From Flavobacterium sp. (lineage in GTDB: Bacteria; Bacteroidota; Bacteroidia; Flavobacteriales; Flavobacteriaceae): a DNA stretch of 37,613 nt. Positions 1-7,927 of this stretch are shown here, one piece after another (position 1 is the stretch's first letter; every line of letters begins with the position of its first letter). The stretch lies in contig JAIFLT010000200.1 of the NCBI GenBank assembly GCA_020048955.1, forward strand, positions 1-37,613, read 5' to 3'. A model generated the notes under the pieces. It made no database searches, was not told the DNA's origin, and saw nothing but the letters and a program-made list of their open reading frames with translations. Position numbers and translations under genes: made by a program.

Positions 1-62
1 TTGGTGCAACAAGAGAATTGTTGAAAGAAAGAAAAGCTAACAGAGAATTAGAACAAGCTTAA
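1..62 (+). CDS. C-terminal end of an unidentified protein (partial)
   Basis: Only the last 19 codons are in the window. Reading from base 3 gives GATRELLKERKANRELEQA followed by TAA at 60-62. The tail is charged and looks helical. It is called coding because it is open to the window edge and is followed 18 nt later by a strong intrinsic terminator. The family cannot be recognised from so short a piece. Confidence 0.55.
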   Translation, partial: GATRELLKERKANRELEQA

Positions 63-80
63 TTGTTTTGTTTTAAATAA

Positions 81-109
81 AAAAGTCCCAACTGCTTGGG
101 ACTTTTTTT
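81..109 (+). terminator. Intrinsic terminator after the partial gene
   Basis: A 9-bp perfect stem (AAGTCCCAA / TTGGGACTT) with a CTGC loop is followed by a T run and preceded by an A run. It can work in both directions, so it may also end the - strand receptor gene whose stop is at 130. A 16-T homopolymer lies at 116-131, directly at that stop codon. Confidence 0.85.
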
Positions 110-129
110 ATGCTGTTTTTTTTTTTTTT

Positions 130-2702
130 TTACCCTGGGAAATCACCACCACCTTCATCTTGATTTCTCTTAGGTTGTCTTTCTTTTTCGTTTTTAGGTT
201 TGTTGAAACGGTAGGTAAATGAAAGCGTTACTTGACGCTCTCTCCATTGCATTTCAGCATAAGAGTTTATTAAATTAGGAATATTAGTCTCAATAATTCT
301 TTTTCTAGAATTAAAAACATCGCTTACATTTAATGAAAGCGTTCCTTTATCTTTAAGAACATCTTTGCTGAATGCTAAGTTCATAGCAAACACACCATAA
401 CTTCTACCTTGTGCATTGTTTTGCGGCGCATTATAAGTTGCATTGGTTTGCCAATCAATCTTTTTTGGTAAAGTTATTTTAGATGTTAATCTTGCTGTCC
501 ATGAAGTTGCAATGTTATCAAAGTTTTGTGTTACCTCATTGTTTAAAAAATTATTGTAAGTATAATTACCTTGAGTTTCTACTCTATATAGATTAAAGTT
601 ACTGTTCAATTTCCACCATTTGTAAGGCGAATAATTTAAAGTAAATTCAAAACCTGCTCTGTATTCAGTTGCAAGGTTGATGGGTGAACTTAAAATAACA
701 GGTATAATCGAATCAGCAGCTCCATTTTGTGTTACTATAACTCCATTAACAATAACATCAGGACCATCATTAACACCAATTACAAAAGCTCCAGATTCTC
801 TTCTTACAAATTGAAAAGCATCAGTTGTTTTATTTACATACAAAGAGGTGTTTAAAGTAAATTTGCCCCAACTTTTTAAGAAACCTAAATCGAAAGCATC
901 TGTAAAAGCTGGATCTAAATCGGGATTTCCTTGAAAGATATTAATATTACTGGAGTAGTTGCTAAAAGGATTAATTTGTCTGCCTCTTGGTCTTTGAATT
1001 CTTCTGCTGTAGCTGATTGAAGCATTTGTTTTGTCAGATATTTCATAAGTAAAGAAGGCACTTGGAAAGAAGTTATCGTATTTTTTTGTATTGAAATCAT
1101 TTGTTGTAATTTGGTTGATATCAATTTTAGAATCTTCCCAACGCATTCCTAATAAAACCGATAATTTTTTTACTTTAAATCCGTATTGCGAATAAAGAGC
1201 ATGTACTTTTTCTTTATAAACTAAATTGTTTGTGAAAAGATTATTTACAACACCTTCATTAAAAACAGTTACATCAGTATCTTGCTCAGAAAAATCACCA
1301 CGATAACCAGCTTCAAGTTGCATTGATTTTCCTAGCGGCAAAACATAATCTGCTTGAATTAAATTACGACTTTGTTTTTGAATATTTACCGTAGCATCTG
1401 TTCCATCTTTACTATCAAGAATAGTTGCAATATTGTTGTCTCTATTTTTAGAAAACTGAGTATCAATGGTTAATTTATGACCCTCTTTTTTGAATTTTTT
1501 CAATAAATTTGATGAAAAATCAATGTTTTCACTTTTGCTGTCTTCATAGTTAATACGTGTTTGAAAATTGTTAAGACTTGAATTTGTGTATTTTCTATCA
1601 AAGAAAACATTATCTTGATTGTCGCCAGATGTTTTTCTATAATTTACCGTATTAGTCCAAGTAGTATTTTTGTCTAAAAACCATTCTGCACCAAAGTTTC
1701 CGTTGTATCCTTTGTTTAGTCTGTCGTTATCTCTTGTTTCATTGATAAAGTTAGGAGAAGAAGCTCCAACATTCAAATAATTAGTTTCTACCAAAGAGTT
1801 ACCAGGATTGTTTCTGTAGTTGTAACCTTGAGTTGTAAACAAGTTGAATTCACTTGTTTTGTAATTCAAATTCCCGCTTAATCCGTGATTATCAGGATAG
1901 CCAGTAGTGGCAATGATTACGCCATTTAAGCCATTGGTTTTACCTTTTTTAAGGATAATATTTAATAAACCACCACCACCTTCAGCATCATATCTGGCCG
2001 ATGGATTAGTGAAAGGATAATATTTAATAAACCACCACCACCTTCAGCATCATATCTGGCCGATGGATTAGTGATGACTTCCACTTTGTCAATAGCATCT
2101 GCTGGAATCATTCTAAGGGCATCATTTATGTTAATGGCATTAGAAGGTTTTCCGTCTATTAAAATTCTAACATTTTCATTTCCTCTTAAACTCACATTAC
2201 CCTCAACACTAACGGCAACGGAGGGTATATTATCTAAAACATCACTGACAGTTCCACCTTTTACCATTAAATCTTGCCCAACATTGTAAACCTTTTTATC
2301 AAGTTTGATTTCAACAGTAGTTTTTTCTGTACGAATAACTACATCATCTAGTTTTGTAGCTTCATTTTCAAGAGAAATTGTACCTAAATTAGTATTTTCT
2401 TTGATAACTTTTCCTTTTATTTCTAGAGGTTTAAACGAGATAAATTCCACTTTTACATTATAAGTTCCCGCAGATGCATCAAAGCTAAAATCACCTTTTG
2501 CATCGGTAATTCCACCAGCAGTAATTTTATTTGTTGTAGTATTTACTAAAGATATAGTAGAATATTCTAGTGGTTGATTACTACCTTTATCAATAATTTT
2601 TCCAGTAACTCTCACTTTTTTACCTTCAGGTTTTTGTTGCGAATAATTTAATAGAACACTTAGAAATAAAGCTAAAGTTAAAAAGAATTTAATTTTTTTC
2701 AT
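130..2702 (-). pseudogene. TonB-dependent receptor / outer membrane beta-barrel protein, frame broken by a 62-bp tandem duplication
   Basis: Two adjacent - strand reading frames are halves of one gene. The N-terminal half (to about 1962) has a signal peptide (MKKIKFFLTLALFLSVLLNYS), a carboxypeptidase-regulatory-like Ig fold (VTGKIIDKGSNQPLEYSTIS) and a plug domain (LRGNENVRILIDGKPS, then NPSARYDAEGGGG). The C-terminal half (from 1869 to 130) is a long barrel rich in alternating aromatic strands, ending in a charged tail with GGGDFPG, as in OMP_b-brl_3 proteins. An exact 62-bp duplication at 1951-2074 shifts the frame at LLNIIL. Removing one copy leaves 2511 nt, or 836 codons plus stop, with plug and barrel in one frame. 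The start at 2702 (MKKIKF) is chosen over the ATG at 2732 because the latter falls at the expected transcription start. The substrate is unknown. The gene is disrupted as given, unless the duplication is an assembly error. Confidence 0.85.
1951..2074. repeat. Exact 62-bp tandem duplication inside the receptor gene
   Basis: Copy 1 is 1951-2012 and copy 2 is 2013-2074; they are identical. The bases on either side differ (T at 1950 versus A at 2012; A at 2013 versus T at 2075), so the period is exactly 62. The unit starts AAGGATAATATTTAATAAAC. Because 62 is not a multiple of three, it causes the frameshift in the receptor gene. Confidence 0.97.
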
Positions 2703-2739
2703 GATTTGATGTTTATATTTCACAGTTCTCATTTGACTG

Positions 2740-2767
2740 CAAAAATAATCTTTCGCTTAACCATCAA
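2740..2767 (-). promoter_or_regulatory. Bacteroidota-type promoter of the receptor gene
   Basis: On the - strand, TTTG, then 17 nt, then TATTTTTG (-7 box at 2747-2740). This fits the TTG...TAnnTTTG pattern of Bacteroidota sigma factor promoters. Transcription would begin near 2733 and leave a leader of about 30 nt before the start codon at 2702. Confidence 0.6.
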
Positions 2768-2803
2768 ATCACAAAGGTTTGTTAAAAGTAAAATTAAATT
2801 AAT

Positions 2804-3145
2804 CTAAATTATCTCTTTAACTTTTTCTGATGGTCTAGCTATAACAGCTTTGTTTCCGTTTACAACAATTGGACGTACCATTAAAATAGGATGGTCAACC
2901 ATAGATTGAATAATTTCTGTATCAGATAACGTTTTTCCTTTATAATTTTGTATCCAAATAGATTCTTTTGTTCTTATTACTTCAATAGGTTTGATGTCAA
3001 GTTTTGTAATTAAATCATATAACTCATTCAAATTTAATGGTTTTTCAAGGTATTTTACAACTTCAAATTTTTGATTAGAGTTCTCCATAAAAGCTAAACA
3101 TTCTCTAGATTTTCCACAGCGTGGATTATGGTAAATTGTTATCAT
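2804..3145 (-). CDS. arsC: ArsC-family arsenate reductase (glutaredoxin type)
   Basis: This 113-residue thioredoxin-fold protein belongs to the ArsC/Spx family and would reduce arsenate to arsenite with glutaredoxin/glutathione or an equivalent reductant. The N-terminus HNPRCGKSRE puts the catalytic cysteine at position 10. Arg58 (VIRTKE), Arg91 (LMVRP) and Arg104 (IARPSE) match in spacing the three arginines that bind arsenate in the plasmid R773 enzyme (Arg60, Arg94, Arg107), which argues for true ArsC rather than Spx/YffB. Length is slightly short but normal for flavobacterial members. It is divergent from the CPBP protease gene, with a short shared upstream region, and no ars transporter or regulator is nearby. 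A general stress or housekeeping role is possible. Confidence 0.85.
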   Translation of the reverse strand: MITIYHNPRCGKSRECLAFMENSNQKFEVVKYLEKPLNLNELYDLITKLDIKPIEVIRTKESIWIQNYKGKTLSDTEIIQSMVDHPILMVRPIVVNGNKAVIARPSEKVKEII

Positions 3146-3217
3146 ATTTTTTTCTTAAAATTAAATAAATATTTCAAAAAATATACTATTTTAGTAAAAA
3201 ATAAATTTAACATAATT

Positions 3218-4162
3218 ATGTTTATAGAACAAGGAGTTAAGAAAGAAAATCCTTTTTGGAAATATATTATTGGTTCAGTATTTATCATTATAGCTTCTAC
3301 TATAGGGCAAATCCCTTTTGGGATAGCTCTTTTGGTTAAAAGTATGGAAACAGGAACAATGCCAACCGATAGTGCTGGCATGTTGAGCGTGTTAGATTCT
3401 AATTTATCCTTGTTTTTAATGATGCTTTCGTTTGTTTTTGCGTTACTAGGCGTTTTTATTGTGATTAAATATTTACACAAGCAAACCATCTTAGAAGTTA
3501 CCACATCAAGAAATAAAATAGATTGGAGTAGGGTATTTTTCGCTTTTGGATTGTGGGCTATTTTTACAATATCGAGTGTTTTGGTGACCTATTATTTGAA
3601 TCTTCAAGAAATGGTTTGGAATTTTAAACCCATTCCATTTGCAATTTTAGTTGTTATTGCAGTCATTTTGATACCTATTCAAACAAGTACAGAAGAATTT
3701 GTTTTTAGAGGTTATCTGATGCAAGGTTTTGCTAATTTATCTAAAAATAAATGGTGTCCATTATTGTTGACTTCTGCAATTTTTGGAACCATGCATATTT
3801 TTAATCCAGAAATTGATAAATTGGGAACTATTGTATTAATTTATTATATTGGTACTGGATTGTTTTTGGGAATTATAACACTAATGGATGAAGGCATGGA
3901 GTTGGCTTTAGGTTTTCATGCAGCTAATAATTTGGTAACAGCCCTCTTAGTTACTTCCGATTGGTCGGCATTGCAAACCAATTCCATTTTTAAAGATGTA
4001 TCCAATCCATCGGCTGGACTTGAAATTATTATTCCTGTTTTTGTAATTTTTCCATTACTTTTGCTTTTGTTTGGTAAGAGGTACAAATGGACCGATTGGA
4101 AAGAAAAACTGACTGGAGCAATAAAATATAAAACAACAATAAACGAATTAAATAATGACTAA
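3218..4162 (+). CDS. CPBP-family intramembrane metalloprotease (CAAX/Abi type)
   Basis: A 314-residue membrane protein with about 8 hydrophobic segments. The three motifs of the CPBP glutamic-type intramembrane proteases are present: EExxxR (E159, E160, R164 in EEFVFRGYL), FxxxH (H193 in FGTMHIF) and HxxxN (H234, N238 in HAANN). The reading frame is open upstream to 3128, but that extension overlaps the divergent arsC start and is not membrane-like, so ATG 3218 is chosen. The gene overlaps the start of menE by 8 nt, so the two are translationally coupled. Its substrate is unknown; some bacterial relatives are linked to prenyl-type processing or bacteriocin immunity. Confidence 0.8.
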   Translation: MFIEQGVKKENPFWKYIIGSVFIIIASTIGQIPFGIALLVKSMETGTMPTDSAGMLSVLDSNLSLFLMMLSFVFALLGVFIVIKYLHKQTILEVTTSRNKIDWSRVFFAFGLWAIFTISSVLVTYYLNLQEMVWNFKPIPFAILVVIAVILIPIQTSTEEFVFRGYLMQGFANLSKNKWCPLLLTSAIFGTMHIFNPEIDKLGTIVLIYYIGTGLFLGIITLMDEGMELALGFHAANNLVTALLVTSDWSALQTNSIFKDVSNPSAGLEIIIPVFVIFPLLLLLFGKRYKWTDWKEKLTGAIKYKTTINELNND

Positions 4163-5201
4163 TCCAACCTACGAAAACGTTCATAATCATTTCAAATTAA
4201 ATGGTTTTCATCTCAACAAAGAAGATTTGTGTCGTGTAGCCTACAGTTTCATTAAAGAAGGTGATGATTGGGAAAAACCCGTAGGCGACTTTCTTTTAGA
4301 TTGGTTTGATGGAAAAACCTATATCGAAATGAGAACTTCGGGTTCAACAGGAACGCCTAAAACCATTCGTGTTGACAAGCAAGCTATGGTAAATTCTGCA
4401 ATAGCGACAGGAGATTTCTTTGGATTAAATTCAGGAAACAAAGCCTTGCAATGTTTACCAGTGAAATATGTTGCTGGAAAAATGATGTTGATTCGATCTA
4501 TAATTCTTGGATTAGATTTAGATTATGTGGCTCCAACATCTCAACCAATGGAAAATATAGACGATACTCATTATGATTTTGTGGCTATGGTTCCAATGCA
4601 AGCACAAAATTCGTTAAATGAACTTAAAAACGTTAAAAAACTTATAGTTGGCGGTGCAAGAATTAGTAAGAGTTTAGAAAAAGAATTAGTTAAACTACCA
4701 ACTGATGTTTATGAAACCTACGGAATGACGGAAACCATTACGCATATAGCTGCAAAAAAAGTAGGTGAGAAGGTTTTTACAGTGTTACCACATGTAACTA
4801 TCAGTTATGACGACAGAAATTGTTTGGTAATTCATGCTCCCAAAATTATTGCTGAAGACACGGTTATTACCAATGATTTGGTTGAATTAGTTAACGAAAA
4901 TCAGTTTTTGTTTTTAGGTAGAATTGACAATATTATCAACAGTGGTGGCATAAAAATTATGCCAGAACAAGTTGAGCAAAAATTGGATGGAAAAATTGAT
5001 ATAAGATTTTTCATCACTTCAAAAGAAGATGCTGAATTGGGCGAAAAAGTAGTTCTTGTTGTTGAAGGTGATTCGTTTGAAATTGATAAAGCTATTTTTG
5101 AAGGTTTAGACAAATACGAACGTCCAAAAGAAATTGTTTTTGTAGCTAATTTCAAAGAAACTGAAAATGGTAAGGTTTTAAGAAAAGAGAGTTTTAAGTA
5201 A
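4155..5201 (+). CDS. menE: AMP-binding ligase, probable o-succinylbenzoate-CoA ligase (MenE)
   Basis: A 348-residue acyl-adenylate-forming enzyme, shorter than typical 450-residue MenE but normal for Bacteroidota versions that lack much of the N-terminal domain. Visible motifs are the phosphate loop TSGSTGTPKT (61-70), the adenine-binding motif YGMTET (189-194), the hinge GRIDNIINSGGIKIMPEQVE (about 256-275) and the terminal catalytic-lysine segment NGKVLRKE. MenE activates o-succinylbenzoate to its CoA ester in menaquinone synthesis, the respiratory quinone of this phylum. Other men genes are not in the window, so the substrate is inferred from size and family. The start overlaps the CPBP gene by 8 nt. 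Confidence 0.75.
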   Translation: MTNPTYENVHNHFKLNGFHLNKEDLCRVAYSFIKEGDDWEKPVGDFLLDWFDGKTYIEMRTSGSTGTPKTIRVDKQAMVNSAIATGDFFGLNSGNKALQCLPVKYVAGKMMLIRSIILGLDLDYVAPTSQPMENIDDTHYDFVAMVPMQAQNSLNELKNVKKLIVGGARISKSLEKELVKLPTDVYETYGMTETITHIAAKKVGEKVFTVLPHVTISYDDRNCLVIHAPKIIAEDTVITNDLVELVNENQFLFLGRIDNIINSGGIKIMPEQVEQKLDGKIDIRFFITSKEDAELGEKVVLVVEGDSFEIDKAIFEGLDKYERPKEIVFVANFKETENGKVLRKESFK

Positions 5202-5244
5202 AAAAAAAACGTAAATCAAATTTAATGATTTACGTTTTTTTTTA
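5202..5244. terminator. Bidirectional terminator between menE and the M1 peptidase gene
   Basis: The perfect stem ACGTAAATCA / TGATTTACGT lies at 5209-5218 and 5226-5235, with A-run and T-run tails on both sides. It separates two convergent genes and would end transcription in either direction. Confidence 0.9.
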
Positions 5245-5246
5245 TT

Positions 5247-6863
5247 TTATTTGAAAACATAGACAAAAAACTCATTATTTAAAACTTCAACTTCATCTAA
5301 TGATTTGATTTTTATTTTAGATTTTTTCCATTTGTTGGTTGGTTCAATTCTAATTTCTTTACCATTTACTTTGATGTCAATAGGCATATTGAAATCGGTT
5401 ACATCTGTTTTCCATTGAAATTCTAATTTCTTTTTATTGAGTTTTAATTCCAAAGCAGGGATTTTTTTGTAATTCAAATATTGATTGAAAATAGGAGTAA
5501 GGTTCATGCTGCTTTCTTGATTGAAAAATGCAATTACTGTTGGGGTATCAATAATTTTATGACGATACGTTTCAGAATATTTCAGAATGATTTTCCACCA
5601 TAATTCATCGTTATTGATTACATGACGTAACGTGTTTAAAAGTAAAGCACCTTTTGGATACATATCACCAGAACCTTCATGGTTTAAGCAACAAGTGCCA
5701 ATAATTGGTCGGTCATTTCTAACATTCATTTTTAAACCTTTGGCATATTTCATGGCTTTTTCATAGCCAAACTGACATTCAATATACACTAATTCAGAAT
5801 ATTGTGTAAATCCTTCATGAATCCACATATCAGCAATATCAGATGATGTGATGCTGTTTCCAAACCATTCGTGACCACTTTCATGAATCGTAATATAATC
5901 AAAAAGTAAACCTACTCCAGACATGGATAAGTCACTTCCCATATAACCTTTTTTGTACTTATTTCCGTAAGCAACAGCGCTTTGGTGTTCCATACCTAAA
6001 TAAGGAGTTTCCACCAATTTATAGCCGTCTTCAGCAAAAGGATATTTTCCAAATTTAGATTGGAAACAATCCATCATGGGTTTCACTTCTTCAAAATGTT
6101 TTTTAGCTGTTTCTTCATTATCACGCAACACATAATAATCTAAATCTAAACCATTGTGATTGTCATGAATATGAGCATAATCGGCAATATTTACTGTAAT
6201 ATCATAATTGTTAATTGGATTTTTTACTTCCCAATCCCAACGCGTATATCCATTTTTCAAATCTTCACTTCCAATAAATCTGCCATTAGAAACATTCATC
6301 AAATCATTAGGAACAGCCACTTTTATGGTTGCGCCTAAATCAGGTTCATCGGTTTGCGAATCTTTTACAGGATACCATAAACTTGCTCCAGTTCCTTGAA
6401 CAGCAACACCAATCCAATGTTTTCCTTGTTTGTCTTTTTTGAAAACAAAACCGCCATCCCAAGGAGCATTTTTGGCAACTTTAGGTTTTCCTGAATAATA
6501 AAAACGTATTTTTTCAGATGAATTTGCAGTTAAACCAATTGGAAAATCTATAAAAACGGCATCAAAATCACGTTGGTATTCTAGTTTTTTATTGTTGTGA
6601 AGGATACTATCAATTTGCATGTTCTCAAATAAATCCACTTGAATTTTGGAAGTTTTTTCAACTACTTTAAAAGCAATTTCATTGTAACCTACAATCGTTT
6701 TTTCGTCAGGATTTATTTTGATATTCAAATCATAACGTTGCACATCATAGCAAGTTCTTTCAGGACGTAAACCACCTTGAAGAGAATCTCTACGCGTAAA
6801 GTTTTGAGAAAAAACTGCTTGAAAACCAATTAACGTTAAACCAATAATAAAGATTTTTTTCAT
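5247..6863 (-). CDS. Secreted M1-family zinc metallopeptidase (aminopeptidase N-like)
   Basis: A 538-residue gluzincin peptidase. A signal peptide covers about residues 1-19 (MKKIFIIGLTLIGFQAVFS), so it is exported to the periplasm or cell surface. The N-terminal beta domain is followed by the catalytic domain. GMEH (290-293) replaces the classical GAMEN exopeptidase motif. The zinc site is HESGH (H327, E328, H331) with the third ligand E350 in WIHEGF, which is the HExxH-X18-E spacing. The large C-terminal helical domain of E. coli PepN is absent, as in many Bacteroidota members. It likely removes N-terminal residues from peptides for nutrition. Stop codon abuts the bidirectional terminator. 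Confidence 0.9.
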   Translation of the reverse strand: MKKIFIIGLTLIGFQAVFSQNFTRRDSLQGGLRPERTCYDVQRYDLNIKINPDEKTIVGYNEIAFKVVEKTSKIQVDLFENMQIDSILHNNKKLEYQRDFDAVFIDFPIGLTANSSEKIRFYYSGKPKVAKNAPWDGGFVFKKDKQGKHWIGVAVQGTGASLWYPVKDSQTDEPDLGATIKVAVPNDLMNVSNGRFIGSEDLKNGYTRWDWEVKNPINNYDITVNIADYAHIHDNHNGLDLDYYVLRDNEETAKKHFEEVKPMMDCFQSKFGKYPFAEDGYKLVETPYLGMEHQSAVAYGNKYKKGYMGSDLSMSGVGLLFDYITIHESGHEWFGNSITSSDIADMWIHEGFTQYSELVYIECQFGYEKAMKYAKGLKMNVRNDRPIIGTCCLNHEGSGDMYPKGALLLNTLRHVINNDELWWKIILKYSETYRHKIIDTPTVIAFFNQESSMNLTPIFNQYLNYKKIPALELKLNKKKLEFQWKTDVTDFNMPIDIKVNGKEIRIEPTNKWKKSKIKIKSLDEVEVLNNEFFVYVFK

Positions 6864-6908
6864 GATGATGTGATTTAAAATTGATTAGTAGTTGGTTTTT
6901 AGGATTTG

Positions 6909-7190
6909 TTACTCTCTATTTTTAGAAATAAGTTTATTTGTTGTAATAAATGACAAAAATATTCCAAAAATAAAAATTAAGCCATATTGAAAATTTGAAG
7001 GACATGGATGACAACCATTCCAACTAGGAAAATCAAACATAAGTTCAATATACCAAGGTATATTTTCAACGTGATATTTGCATTCATCAGGTATTAAAAT
7101 TGATTGCAACAAGAAAAACAAAATAAATGAAATTATTATTCCGGGAATGGAAAGAAAAATTATAGTAATTATTTTATTAGTTCTTGACAA
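6909..7190 (-). CDS. Small membrane protein of unknown function
   Basis: 93 residues with one hydrophobic helix near the N-terminus (about 7-29) and a second near the C-terminus (about 68-86). They flank a polar segment with three cysteines (C37, then C60 and C63 in GCHPCP). The start overlaps the end of the upstream gene by 14 nt, so it is probably co-translated with it. No family is recognised. The CxxC in a presumably extracytoplasmic loop could be a disulfide or metal site. Confidence 0.6.
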   Translation of the reverse strand: MSRTNKIITIIFLSIPGIIISFILFFLLQSILIPDECKYHVENIPWYIELMFDFPSWNGCHPCPSNFQYGLIFIFGIFLSFITTNKLISKNRE

Positions 7191-7446
7191 AATATCTATC
7201 TTTTATTTGTTTAACGAATCGAATAATGATGAAAAGTATTAAAAGTATATTTATTGCAAACCAAATATGCCAACAAATATATGCTGCTTTTTGATCTAAA
7301 GTCATACTTGCTAAACTCCAATATTCACCTTTACTTTCATCGTAAAAATCTTCATATCCTAAAAGCACTAGTCCAAGAAAAATATAAATTACTATATCAA
7401 CTAAAGCGATTATTAATACAATAAAAAATTGTTTTGTGTTTATCAT
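7177..7446 (-). CDS. Small two-helix membrane protein of unknown function
   Basis: 89 residues: hydrophobic helix about 7-30, an acidic/polar loop (YEDFYDESKGEYWS), a second helix about 59-78 and a basic C-terminus (KQIKDRYFVKN), which suggests both ends are cytoplasmic. Its ATG overlaps the stop of the RDD-family gene as ATGA, and its end overlaps the next small gene by 14 nt. The three genes thus form a tightly packed envelope operon. No family recognised. Confidence 0.6.
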   Translation of the reverse strand: MINTKQFFIVLIIALVDIVIYIFLGLVLLGYEDFYDESKGEYWSLASMTLDQKAAYICWHIWFAINILLILFIIIRFVKQIKDRYFVKN

Positions 7447-7848
7447 TTATTAATATCAATCACAATTGAATCAGCAACTAAATCACCAATTCGTTGTTTG
7501 CTTTTATTTGTTGAGGCAACAAGTAAACCAATCATAAAAATGCAGTCAAAAATTCCTATACCAAATTTTACAAAAGCTTGTGTTCCACTAATATCTTTAT
7601 TGTTGGTTTTGTTCACAACCTTCAATCCAACTATCTTTTTTCCAAAGGTTTGACCTGTAAAAGCTTCGTTTATTGGCCATAATCCAAATCCAATTAGAAA
7701 AAGAAAAAAAGCAGGAAAACCTGTTATCTGATATCCATTTTCGTTTTTTTCTCCAAAGAAATAACCGAAGATGAAAATAAAAACAGCATAGATTAAAAAA
7801 TCAATTATAAAAGCTAAAATTCTATCTCTTTATCTTTGCTAACTTCAT
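7443..7848 (-). pseudogene. RDD-family membrane protein with a 1-nt frameshift near its start
   Basis: From about 7830 down to 7443 one frame reads RILAFIIDFLIYAVF, ..., GFGLWPINEAFTGQTFGKK, then GLKVVN, ..., KQRIGDLVADSIV. These are the usual RDD-domain blocks (R-D-x-I-D start, TGQTxGKK, RxGD) with three hydrophobic segments. In that frame there is no start codon: a stop (TAA) lies just upstream. A plausible ATG at 7848 (MKLAKIK) is in another frame. Deleting one A in the 7824-7832 region would give MKLAKIKDRILAF, a typical RDD opening, and a 134-residue protein. So either a single-base insertion inactivated the gene or there is a sequencing error. RDD proteins are membrane proteins of mostly unknown role, some proposed as transporters. 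Confidence 0.75.
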
Positions 7849-7927
7849 TAATTAAAATGTCTTTGTTTTTCTTAATAATAACAAGTTTGTATTTATATCT
7901 AACATCTAAAATTTAATATCTAATATT

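Noticed and set aside
2071..2289. + strand open frame opposite the receptor gene's plug domain
   Set aside because: Antisense shadow of a well-supported domain; begins within the tandem duplication.
2804..3145. Possible arsenic resistance operon
   Set aside because: Only the ArsC-like gene is present; the neighbours are a CPBP protease and menE, with no arsenite pump or ArsR.
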